Both the position numbers and the translations under genes were made by a program. A stretch of DNA of 57,803 nucleotides from Diphasiastrum complanatum (taxonomy: Eukaryota > Streptophyta > Lycopodiopsida > Lycopodiales > Lycopodiaceae): assembly GCA_029204225.1 (NCBI GenBank), contig CM055103.1:24496853-24554655 (forward strand), written 5' to 3'. Below are positions 47,829-57,803 of the stretch, piece after piece (the first letter of the stretch is position 1; each line of letters opens with the position of its first letter). The notes below the pieces were generated by a model that was given only the letters and a program-made list of their open reading frames with translations, was not told where the DNA came from and ran no database searches.

Positions 47829-48682
47829 TGCTCAAATATCACTTCCAACTTGTTGTACCTTCTTGTAGATCTCAAGTTATTTGAGCTTGATAGGATCTCA
47901 CACATGCGGAGTCTATTCCCATGTGTGAAAGAATGTACGTAAGTCATTTTTATAGAGTTATAATGATTTTAGCTTGATCTACACTAGTGCAAAATTGACC
48001 TTTGAGTAGAATCTTGAAAATGGTCAAATTGGTCAAGCTTTGTGTAAATAGATTGGACTCCCATGTGAATGAGTTATTACTCACACATGTCAAGATACCA
48101 TTCACACGTGTGGATAAGCTTCTAGAAGATAAGATAGGAAGATTCCATTAGATCCTATTTTATATAGAATATTCCTATAAATGTGGAAGACTAGCTTTTT
48201 GTTTTCTAGCCAAAGAGAATAGTCAACTTTGGGAAATGAGCACATATGGCTCCCATTGGTGGATCTGGATGATAGGCACTCTTCACACGTGTGAAGTCAT
48301 GTTGGACAGTACACAACTCATGGATGTACTTGATCTATAAAGGGATCAACCAAATGAATAACAAGTTGCTGTGAGACTGGCAAATTCTAGTTTTGTTGAG
48401 ATTTCCACATTTGTCTTGAGTTTTGATGAATGAAATGCATTTGTAAGTTAATGTACTTTACTCTCTATAAACAGGCCGTACAGGTACTTTCCTCCACACG
48501 TGTGAGGCTGCCCGTCCATGTGTTTGATCATTTGATCCATTGCCCTTGCTTAAATCATAGTGTAAAGCATCTAGATCAAGATCTAACATCTAGAACTTGA
48601 TAGATCTTTGGATTAAGCAATCAATAACTCTTAATGATTGATAGTACAGTCAATATTTGTCCTTTTTCTCTAAAATTTGACA
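47829..48682 (+). mobile_element. 5' LTR of copia element Q
   Basis: It begins TGCTCAAATATCAC and ends AAATTTGACA before the primer-binding site; 854 bp. It aligns along its length with 52352-53188, with small indels (for example an extra CTTGTAGATCTCAAGTTATT segment at about 47868) and scattered substitutions, so it is older than M. CACACGTGTG palindromes lie at about 48113, 48285 and 48497. Confidence 0.95.
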
Positions 48683-48695
48683 TGGTATCAGAGCC
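48683..48695 (+). other. Primer-binding site (element Q)
   Basis: TGGTATCAGAGCC directly after the LTR. Confidence 0.95.
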
Positions 48696-49276
48696 AAGTC
48701 TAAGAGTGATCTAAATGATTAATAGTACTTGAGAAATCATTGACAATTTGTTGTTTTTGAGTTCTAATTGAGAGGGCGTGTTCAAAGAGAGAAGTAATAT
48801 CATTGGTTTTGGTCAAGATCAATTTGTGGGCTGATGAAGTACTGTCCACATGTGTGAAATCATATACCAACCTTCAAATTAACTTCCATTAGTGTTTTTG
48901 ATCCAAAAAAATGCATACTAGTCCAAAATTCAAAGTTTTTAGTGCATTGTCTAGATCTAGGTTCAATCTATTGAATGCTAATGATCAAATAGTGATTTGA
49001 GTCATTGAAGCAATTCATTTTGAAGCATTAGATCAGATATTTAAGGCTGATTTGTTCAGATCTTAAGTGTGTGTGAAATATCAAACCAAATTGAACTAGA
49101 ATCAATTTCTTTGAGGAGTGAATTGCTAGGATATTTGTAGTTGATCTATTATACCATCATCCAAGTTGAACTAGGATTTATTGGGCCAAGATTAGAAGCT
49201 TATTGAAAGCTAGAAATCTATCTTAGATCACACCTTATCAAGAGATCTTTGTGTATCCCATAGGCTTTCATTCAAA

Positions 49277-50740
49277 ATGACATCCATGGGTGGATATATG
49301 TTAGAATCTAGTGAGAAACTAACTTCCACAAACTATTCCATTTGGAAAGTAAGAATGGAATCACTACTAGTGGTTCATGATCTCTTTGATATTGTCTTAG
49401 GAGTTGAGGAAGAGCCTCAAGCTCCCCAAGAACAACTAAAGTACAAGAAGATGGTTAGATTAGCCCTACATTGCTTGAAGTTAAATGTAAGCAATGACCT
49501 CTTGAAGGAGTTGGCTTCTTGTACCACATCAAAAGAGGCTTGGGATTTACTAAAAAACATTTATGAATCCAACAGCACTTCAAGAGTGCTTATGCTAAGA
49601 AACTTGATGAGAAGATCCAAGATAATGAACTAGTAAAGTCATTTTGAATGGATTAGGAGATGAGTTATCTAATCTAGTTCAATCTTTTGCATTCAAGACC
49701 AACTTCCATCAATTGAAAAATTGCATACTGTTCCCTTATCACTACATAATGGTGATGAGAAAGAAAACTTCACATCTAAATGCAAGAAGAAGTCTCATCC
49801 TTTCAAGAAGATCCAAGGCAAGGAGCCCGAGGCAAAGGATGGAGCATCTACCTCCAAAGGGAAGCAAAAGAACAAAGCAAAGTTGAAGTGTTTCTTTTGT
49901 GAAAAGAAAGGACACTTTGCTTCCGAATGCTATAAGAAGAAGAATGCACAAGGGAATGAAGATCAAGGCAATCTTGCACAAGGGGAGGAGGAAGAAAATG
50001 GCTTCAACACATCCTTGATGGTAGCATCTACACTAACATCAAGCCAAAAGACATGGTGGATTGATAATGGGGCTAGTTCCCACATGTCATTCAACAAGCA
50101 TTATCTCTCTTATCTACTTTTTTGTAATGATTCTAAGAAATCAATCTACACTGCTAGTGATAAAGAATGCAAGATAGATGGCATAGGATCTATTCCATCA
50201 TGCTTAGGATCATTTAAAAGGATAGATCTTGATAATGTTTTATATGTTCCATCCATTACAAAAAACTTGCTTAGTGTTGGTCAATTAATGGACAATGGAC
50301 TAGATTTACATTTCAAGAATGGAGTGTGTTCCATCTTGAAAAATAATAAGTGCATAGCTAGTGGCAGTAAGCAAGGAAGGCTTTTCAAGTTGGATGCTAA
50401 TGTGGCTATTGAAAGTGTGAATATGGTTAGGGAGGAGTTGACTCAAATGGAGCTTTGGCACAAAAGATTGGGCCATCCTAATCTTCAATCAATGGAATCC
50501 ATGGCATCAAAGGAGCTAGCTCTCGGCCTACCAAAAGCTTTCAAGAAGTGTGGCAAAGTGTGTGAGGCATGTGGCCTTGCAAAGTCACACAAGACTTCCT
50601 ACAAGAAATCTTTAACAAGATCTACCTCACCTTTAGATCTTATCCATTCGGATGTACATACTTTTTCTCATGAAAGTAATAGAGGAGCTTTAATGTATGT
50701 GACTTTTATTGATGGTTGCACTAGATACAAGGCTCATATA
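49277..50740 (+). pseudogene. Copia gag-protease-integrase N-terminus (element Q)
   Basis: Start ATG 49277 (MTSMGGYMLESSEKLTSTNY). Gag matches D until LMLRNL, where about 30 codons are missing and the frame shifts (about 49610-49660). After KVILNGL-like sequence and a further shift near 49720 the frame continues with zinc knuckle CFFCEKKGHFASEC (about 49889). The protease active site is DNGASSHM instead of DSGASSHM. The integrase zinc region (LWHKRLGHPN...CEACGLAKSHK) and the first core Asp (LIHSDVHTF) are present. At about 50735, after FIDGCTRYK, the sequence jumps to the linker before RT. The integrase core with its second Asp and Glu is deleted, so Q cannot integrate by itself. Confidence 0.9.
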
Positions 50741-52347
50741 CTTTGAGAAAGGGAAGCAAAGGGAAGACACATCTCCTTCTACCTCTTACTCTTTTCTAAC
50801 CACAATGCTTGAAGAGCCATCATGTTATGAACATGCAAGTAGATCACAAGTTTGGAGAGATGCAATGAAAGTAGAGTTTGATGCTTTTATAGATAATCAA
50901 ACTTGGAATCTTGTACACCTTCCATATGGGAAGAAGTCACTTGCATGTAAGTGGATCTATAGATTAAAGTGCAATCAAGATGGATCTATAAGTAAGTACA
51001 AAGCTAGATTGGTTGCTAAGGGGTTTCTTCAAACTAAAGGTATAGATTATGAAGAAACATTTGCTCCTGTAGCAAAACTTGTAACCATTAGATTGATCAT
51101 TTGTGTTGCTACTTTATTCAAGTGGAATCTCTATCAAATGGATGTGACAAATGCTTTTTTGAATGGCTTGGAGGAGGAAATATACATGTTGCAACCCGAG
51201 GGCTTCATCAAGAATGGTGAGGAGGACAAGGTTTGCCACTTAAGGAAGAGCCTATATGGCTTGAATCAAGCACCTAGAGCTTGGTACTCTAGGTTGCATG
51301 ATTTTCTCTACTCTCTTGGCTTTGTGATTAGCTCTTATGAGCCTTCTTTGTACATCAAATGTAATGATGGAAAGATCATCATTTTAGTACTTTATGTTGA
51401 TGATATCATAGTGACAGGAAATGATGGTGAAGGCATAAGAAATGTTAAAGTTTCCTTGTCTAGTGAATTCAAGATGGTAGATCTAGAATTCTTAAGTTCA
51501 TACTTGGAATAGAAGTTACTAGAGGTAGTGATTTTACTTTTATAAGTCAATCAAAGTATGCTACTTCCATTCTTGAAAGGTTTGGCATGAAAGATTGTAA
51601 AGGGATTGACACCCCTATGGAGCAAGCTTGTAAAGTTACTAATGATTGTGATGAAGAATCCTTTAAGGACATCACACTCTTTAGGAAGATAATAGGTTCC
51701 TTAATCTATTTGACAATCACTAAACCAGATTTGAGTTATAGTGTAAGCAAGTTAAGTCAATATATGCAAGGTCCCTTGATGCATCATTGGAAAAGTGCCA
51801 AGAAAGTGCTTAGATATGTCTCTTCTACTAGATTTTTTGGCATTCTCTATCAAGGATCTAACTTGTACTTGAGAGCATTTTTGGATTCAGATTTTGTAGG
51901 ACATAAGATAAATAGAAGATCCATAAGTGCGTTTGTCACTTTTCTTTGTGGAGGAGTGATATCTTGGCTTTCCAAAAAGCAAGATACGATTTATCTTTCC
52001 TCTTGTGAAGCCGAGTACAAGGCATTGACTTCAACAACCAAAGAACTCCTATGGCTAGCAAGACTTTTGGTGGAGCTTCAAGTGCTAAAGGCCTAGGAGG
52101 TCCCTTGCATCTATTGTGACAATCAAGCTTCTCAACAAATTGCTACCAATCTGATCTTCCATGCTAGAACAAAGCATATTGAGATAGCTAATCACTTTGT
52201 GAGGGAGAAGCTGCAATCCAAGGAGGTTCAACTTCATCATGTGCCTTCATCCAAGTGCGTAGCTGATGTATTAACCAAACCTTTGGCTAAAGAGTTAAGA
52301 GATGGTCTTGGAGTTGTAGATATGTGTACATTAGACTTGCCAAGTTA
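50741..52347 (+). pseudogene. Copia reverse transcriptase-RNase H (element Q, continued)
   Basis: Reading restarts with FEKGKQRED and covers WRDAMKVEFDAF, CKWIYRLKCNQDG, DYEETFAPVAKL, MDVTNAFLNG, SLYGLNQAPRAWYSR and LVLYVDDIIVTG (catalytic YVDD, about 51390). A frameshift at about 51495 precedes GMKDCKGIDTPMEQ and LIYLTITKPDLSYSV, then RNase H with SWLSKKQDTIYLSSCEAEYK, a stop at about 52096, then CDNQASQQIA, ARTKHIEIANHFVREKL and ADVLTKPLAKELRDGLG. The protein ends just before the 3' LTR. RT motifs are intact but no single frame spans the domain. Confidence 0.92.
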
Positions 52348-52351
52348 GAAG

Positions 52352-53188
52352 TGAGAATATCACTTCCAACTTGTTGTACCTTTTGAGCTTGATAGGATCT
52401 CACATGCGTGGAGTCTGTTCCCACGTGTGAAAGAATGTACATAAGTCATTTTTATAAAGTTAAATTGATTTTAGCTTGATCTATAGTAGTGTGAAATTGA
52501 CCTTTGAGTAGAATCTTGAAAATGGTCAAATTGGTCAAACTTTGTGTAAATAGATTGGACTTCCATGTGAATGAGTTATTACTCACACATGTCAAGATAC
52601 CATTCACACGTGTGGATAAGCTTCTAGAAGATAAGATAGGAATATTCCATTAGATCCTATTTTATAGGGAATATTCCTATAAATGTGGAAGACTAGCTTT
52701 TTGTTTTCTAGCCAAAGAGAATAGTCAACTTTGGGAAATGAGCACATATGGCTCCCATTGGTGGATCTGGATGACTAGGCACTCTTCACACGTGTGAAGG
52801 CCTGCTGGACAGTACACAGCTCATGGATGTACTTGATCAATAAAGGGATCAACCAAATCAATAACAAGTTGCTGTGAGACTGGCAAATTCTAGTTTTGTT
52901 GAGATTTCCACATTTATCTTGAGTTTTGATGAATGAAATGCATTTGTAAGTTAATGTAGCTTACTCTCTATAAACAGGCTGTACAGGTATTGTCCTCCAC
53001 ACGTGTGAGGCCGCCCATCCATGTGTTTGATCATTTGATCCATTGCTCTTGTTTAAATCATAGTGTAAGGCATCTAGATCAAGATCTAACATCTAGAACT
53101 TGATAGATCTTTGGATTAAGCAATCAATAACTCTTAATGATTGATAATAGTACAATCAATATTTGTCCTTTTTCTCTAAAATTTGACA
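52352..53188 (+). mobile_element. 3' LTR of copia element Q
   Basis: It begins TGAGAATATCAC and ends AAATTTGACA; 837 bp; partner of 47829-48682. CACACGTGTG-type palindromes lie at about 52603, 52789 and 52997. Confidence 0.95.
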
Positions 53189-53193
53189 GTCTG
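53189..53193 (+). other. Target-site duplication (right) of element Q
   Basis: GTCTG, matching 47824-47828. The gypsy gag frame continues across it. Confidence 0.92.
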
Positions 53194-53830
53194 CGCAGGC
53201 TATTTGAAAAGACACGTCTTTGTCTCTTCGCTTCATTTGCTGTTTGATTCCCTTGGGTAATCCTACCATGAACCATGTTCGGACACTATGATCTAGGACA
53301 CTATTAGGGGTGCACCCACCACACAATCTCTTGATCCGTTCAATATAATCTCACAAGGATTTATTTTTCTTATCCATATGGATTCGTCCAAGTTGTAGAA
53401 ATGAATCGGAAAGGAAGCAGATGGTTTTGAATCATGTGATCAACTCAGCCTGTAAGATGTTCCAATCATCTCATTCATTCTATTCAAGATTGAAGTACCA
53501 ATATTTCGCGGTGTCATTTAAGCACAGATTGAAATATTTTAACAGCTCTTGCAGATTGTCGTCTCCGTAGGCTCTACACACTTGGGTGTAGATCTATAGG
53601 AATCGTTGCAGATCTCCCTTGCCATCAAATCTCGGAAGATTGATCTTGGAAAAGTTCCAAACTGCGTGGGGTACAAATGGCCTAGGATTGTCCATCGGGG
53701 GGTGGATCTAGGTCAACGGGTTCAGGTAATGTTTTGATCGATATGTTGATGAATTTCTCAAGTTCAAGGAGATCCAGGGTGGATAATCTCCTACCAGATC
53801 TCAGATGCATACAACAGAATGGAAATTAGG
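53194..53830 (-). pseudogene. Ty3/gypsy gag core (element P, upstream part)
   Basis: The minus-strand frame reads LPEPVDLDPPPD, INLPRFDGKGDLQRFL, YGDDNLQELLKYFNLCLND, TAKYWYFNLE, LGRIHMDKKNKSL, DYIERIKRLCGGC and MVGLPKGIKQQMK. This is the retrotransposon gag domain (PF03732 type) of Ty3/gypsy elements, which forms the particle shell. Several stops and a frameshift near 53670 show decay. At its 3' end ACAD runs into GTCTG and on to AIKRVDDSES at 47823, so element Q split it. Confidence 0.85.
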
Positions 53831-54069
53831 ACTGTTTTGGTATTTTCATTTTTTAGTTGTTTTTTATCTTTCTCGTTTTATTTTCTCTCAAATAATTTTT
53901 GTAGATCTTTTTGGCGTGCAGGTGATTAGATGATGGATATGATTGATGATCAAACCGATGTGATAATGAATCTCAAATCAAGATCAGATTGGGATCAAAA
54001 TAAAAGTCAAATGGATGCGAAGCGATGTAAATGCAAATCCCAAAGGCAATCGAGAAACCTTGTAGCAAT

Positions 54070-55330
54070 GCACATATTTTCCTTCACGACATAAAGACAT
54101 GAATTTACTCTTGTTTGGACATTTTGCAATTCAATGATTTTCTCCACAACCAACACAACCAAGTGGCCATTGTCTAGCACTCGTGCCCATTGTCTAGAAT
54201 GTTGTTGTTGTGTAGCAGCATAGATTGCATATTGCTCTAGCGGTCCAAGCTCTTGTTCTAAAACATAATTTTACTGTTCATGACACAATGAAGCTTCTGG
54301 CTCCTTCATTTTTGCATGAGGTGCTTGTTGTCCTAGTGGGGCAAGTGAAGCTAGCAGTTTTGGAAATCCAAGGGCGTGCGTGTACCTTTCCATCTGGTGC
54401 TTTCTACTTTGGTCTTTCCTGGTGACCAAACTTATGATATTTTTGTTGAATAATCCGAGGAATAAAGGAACCTAAAAGTTGTTTCATGTCCATTTGAGTT
54501 ACACAAATGACAACGAGTATCAGTCATCCATCTCTTCATAGTTGCACACTCGTTCATAGTGTGATTACCAACACAGATTGCACACCATAGATTCTCTCTG
54601 CAAGAAAAGCCTTGAGCATCTTTTCAGCACCTTTGTCCATCTTACCATGGTGTTCCTCCAAAGCTTTCAACTTTGCTTCAAACTATGCTTGCATCTTATC
54701 CATTTGCATTTGTTGTTTTTGTCCAACTTTTTCAAATTTATCGATCATCTTCTCTACAGTTGCATTTATATTCATCAATGAAATCATAGTAGAGGTTGTG
54801 GTCGTTTGCCCTATGGTATGTGGCAACAATCCAACGTGCAAATCATCATCTGACTCTTCATCTTCTTCACATATAGCTTCATCCATTGCCTGTTGCAATG
54901 TCAAGTACTATTCACAACGTTTGAGCTCACGTCTAATATGTTTCGGCAATCTGGCCAAAAACCGCATAATCATAGCCTCATCATTTAGAAGATCAAGTTC
55001 ATAGATACTTGATACATTCAATATAATCATGCACCATCTCTTTTTTTCCCATCTTCATCTTACTCAATTGTAAAAAAAGATCCAAAGACTTCTTGGGTTT
55101 AATTCACGTAACTAGTCTAGCTTAACTACTTCCCAATCAGATCATTTTGTCAAGTCTTGGTTATAAAACCAATCTCGCACAACATCGGTCAAGGACATAG
55201 GAAACAACTTAATTTTATCTTCTGGGTTTACTTCACCAGAGACTTCACAAGATTCAGTAAATATTTTTAGAAATCTATCACTCCACTATACTTTGGCAAC
55301 TCTAAACGAGATATTTGTCTAATGATTGGA
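54070..55330 (-). pseudogene. Second Ty3/gypsy-type gag relic (element R)
   Basis: Read on the minus strand, worn gag core motifs (KKSLDLFLQLSKMKMGKKEM, VHDYIECIKYL) lie at about 55100-55000. A Gln/Met-rich stretch and an acidic stretch (AICEEDEESDDDLHV, about 54850) follow. A zinc knuckle CAICVGNHTMNEC with a trailing CHLCNSNGH lies at about 54475-54590, and another knuckle, CVGCGENH.IAKCPNK, at about 54100-54170. The last resembles CGENHTIDACPNK of element P, suggesting a related family. Many stops; no protease or pol follows before P begins. Confidence 0.6.
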
Positions 55331-56031
55331 TGTGGCTGGGATTTCTGAACCTCTGGTCTTGATTATGATTATGATTCTACTTTTTTTTAATAAAAAAAAT
55401 GGTAAATCTTGTGATATCTCATCGTGTAGAAGAGATTGGATCTAGATTTTTCAAAGATTGGATTTAAATTTTTCAAAAAATTCATATCTTCTAATCTATT
55501 CCGTGAAGAACTTGGTCTCTTGATGATGATACTAGCATCTAATTTTTGAAAAAAAAAATCTTGATAAAATAAATTGACACTCTAAAAATGGAAAAATCTT
55601 AGATTTTAGTATCATATCGACTTGGAATGTTTCACAAATTTGACAATAACTAAATTAGGTAGATCAAAACTCAAAAATAGTGCTAAAGAAGGTTAATTAG
55701 GCGAGGACTCACAGGTACTATTTTGGATTTAAAAATTTACTTAAATGGTTGTTTTTGGCAATTTTGAAAAAACTAACCTTTTTTTGTCTGACTAGAGATA
55801 GTTCCAACAAAAATAAATATAGCTTGGTCAAGCAAAGGTTACTTTGGCGAAAGATGGAACTTTTGCAGCTTGGTGAGGGTTAAATTGGATATTTTTGAAA
55901 AATTCTGATGGAACTAACTTTCGTCGAAACTCAAAAATGATAGATTACTATATTTGAAATACTCAGAAATGTGAAAATCTGCAAAATAGGACCAAGAATG
56001 GATCCTATAATGATCCACAAGAGGGATTGGA
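55331..56031. other. AT-rich leader-like spacer, no gene seen
   Basis: Upstream of relic R in its own orientation. No primer-binding site was found, and nothing else is recognisable. Confidence 0.35.
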
Positions 56032-57052
56032 TGTTAGATACAATTGATCTATCAATCTACACAAGATTTAGATCAATCTAGATCAATTCTAGGCATGAAA
56101 ATCTAACAAGAACAATCATTAATGAAGGTAAATGTGCTTGCTGGTTTCACACGTGTGAAAACCTGTCAGAGTATGGACTCCAGTCTAAAAACAAGTTACA
56201 CTATGATAGAAACTCAAATCAATCAAAACAATTGAAGACAAATGGAGAGATTGACACAAAATTGCTTCCAAAATCAAGATTGGTGTTACATGTTGATTAT
56301 GGCCAAATATGCCTCTATATATACATTTATTGGAGCTCGTGGTACTGATCATGCATCAGATCTCACACGTGTGAGGATGCTTTGTCATATGATGAATCAT
56401 CATGCAAAATTGACACTTGGATCAAACTTTCTCTTTTGAGCACTTTTGGTCCATTTTCCTACTATATGGAGAACTACTATGAAATGTTCTAGAAGTCAAA
56501 ACTTGCCTACTTCAGTCTTTTCCACACATGTGAGCAGACCTCTACACATGGGATGTGACACCTAATCTAATGATGTGGCTCATGCAATCAATAGATTGAT
56601 GCCATGTGTCATATGACTAAAAAACTAGATTTTGGCATTTTTAGCCACTAGAACTTGAATTAAATCAAATGTACAACCTATATGATTATGGTATATGACA
56701 AGTACATTTATTTCACATGTGAGAACAGGCTCCACACATGTGTAATCATCCTATATACATAGATTTGGACTTGACCAAGCATAATTTTTGCATTTTTCAC
56801 AAGAAAGACTTGCAAAGCGAAGGTCGAAGAGAAAAACTGGTATTTTTAGTTTTTTCTGACAAAAATTGATCAAAATCACAATATTCACTAACTTGACTAT
56901 TAAGCCATGCGACATTTCATTCCTGCAATTTGGCATAAAGTCCTTTTATTAACTTCTAATCAATCATATAACTATGTGATCATTGGGTTGGACTTACACA
57001 TGTAAGGTGCCAAATCTTTTTCACTTATTAACTACTAATAAATGAATAATCT
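56032..57052 (+). mobile_element. Candidate LTR (weak)
   Basis: A purine-rich run AGAGGGATTGGA precedes TGTTAGATAC at 56032, as at a 3' LTR start. Inside are CTCTATATATAC (about 56310) as a possible TATA box, and CACACGTGTG at about 56149 and 56364 with related CACATGTG sites at about 56526, 56716 and 56737, as in the LTRs of D, M and Q. No partner LTR and no firm right end were found. Confidence 0.3.
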
Positions 57053-57803
57053 AACCCTCCAAAAATGGCTGATTTGTTGGATTTTTATCCTCTCTATCCC
57101 TTAACTCATAGCTAATCTAGATCCATTCATTTACAATATATGTACAATCGCACACTCTGCATAAATACAAAGGATTTGATGACAATGTTCTGCCGACTCA
57201 GTTGACATCAACTATACGTCCAACATCGACTATTCATCCAACATTGACTATTCCTTTGTCACATGCACTCATGGACCATTTGACTTCATTGACTAGTCAC
57301 ACTATCACCTCAAATAGTCAACTCAGACATTTGGTGGCTCAATAGTACCTGAATTACGTCCGGACATAATCTCTAACAAAATCAGATATTGTTCGAAGGC
57401 AACTGCTAACAACACGTAGTGCCTTACTCTTGTAAAGTACAGAATAAGCATTCTTCTAACTGGTTAGCCATGTGTATATATTCAATAACTTATCAATTGT
57501 TCAGTTACTCACTCAATTAATCGATCAAACATTCAGAGTCCGATTGCTTTGTTCTTTCTCTTTGTTATTACACAGTATTGTTTTAGAAAGAATGCAACTT
57601 TGCCTGCATCCAAAATTGTACACTTTACGACTTAATAGTTTTTTTCTAGTAATTTAAGTCGTGTATGTTGTATTAGATGCATATTTATTCAGCTTTGGAT
57701 TGTTTCATAACATGCAGATAGACTTATTCATAGATTTAGCTATTCATATGACTAATAATATGTGTTGACCATGATGTTCTAAGTTCCTTTCTATTATGCT
57801 TGT
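57053..57803. other. AT-rich flank, no gene seen
   Basis: Short repeats such as CAACATCGACTATTCATC/CAACATTGACTATTC occur at about 57222-57252. No coding or element signature is recognised. Confidence 0.35.

Overview
This window is a repeat-dominated stretch of nuclear DNA, almost certainly from a land plant. It is AT-rich and packed with fragments of Ty1/copia retrotransposons. Many carry the primer-binding site TGGTATCAGAGC, complementary to the initiator Met-tRNA and typical of plant copia elements. Ty3/gypsy gag-protease pieces, DNA-transposon remnants and long dinucleotide microsatellites are also present. I recognise no housekeeping gene, tRNA, rRNA or CRISPR array, and the species cannot be named from the sequence. 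Elements are lettered A to T for cross-reference.

Layout. 1-5 kb: a small foldback element (MITE) lies in a minus-strand copia gag-protease relic (B), with LTRs in both orientations and an RNase H relic (A). 5-8.7 kb: gene-poor, with a tandem array of about 150-bp units and a (GA)n tract. 8.7-10.9 kb: copia relic G is cut by the LTR of another element (I), followed by a minus-strand RT fragment (J). 11.4-11.9 kb: an unidentified, decayed coding-like stretch. 12.4-19.9 kb: copia C (plus) collides with copia D (minus); D keeps an open gag-pol frame of about 1,100 codons but has lost its 3' end. 19.9-26.3 kb: copia E, interrupted inside RNase H by about 4.4 kb of non-coding, LARD-like DNA (F). 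26.3-31.7 kb: mostly unassigned, with a (CT)n(CA)n tract and a possible low-copy ORF.

31.8-39.6 kb: copia L (264-bp LTR) is split in its gag by element M. M has two 682-bp LTRs that differ at only 4 sites by my reading, and perfect GCTAT target duplications; it is itself a chimera carrying a miniature minus-strand copia derivative (N). 39.6-45.2 kb: a decayed gene with a VGHTHDQIDQ motif (O), a stretch saturated with GGTACT, and a DNA-transposon-like unit (T). T has palindromic GCGTGGATTATCCACGC repeats on both sides of a three-exon gene for a basic-to-acidic protein, resembling the regulator and subterminal-repeat design of CACTA/En-Spm elements. 45.2-53.8 kb: a Ty3/gypsy gag-protease (P, minus) is split by copia Q with perfect GTCTG duplications. 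54-55.3 kb: a second gypsy-type gag relic (R). The rest is AT-rich non-coding DNA with LTR-like signals.

The order of events is partly readable: M inserted into L, Q into P, I into G, and the MITE apparently into B. M is the youngest by LTR divergence. No element looks autonomous: every one lacks a domain, carries stops or frameshifts, or has lost an end. The most unusual signals are the T unit and the neighbouring O/GGTACT region.
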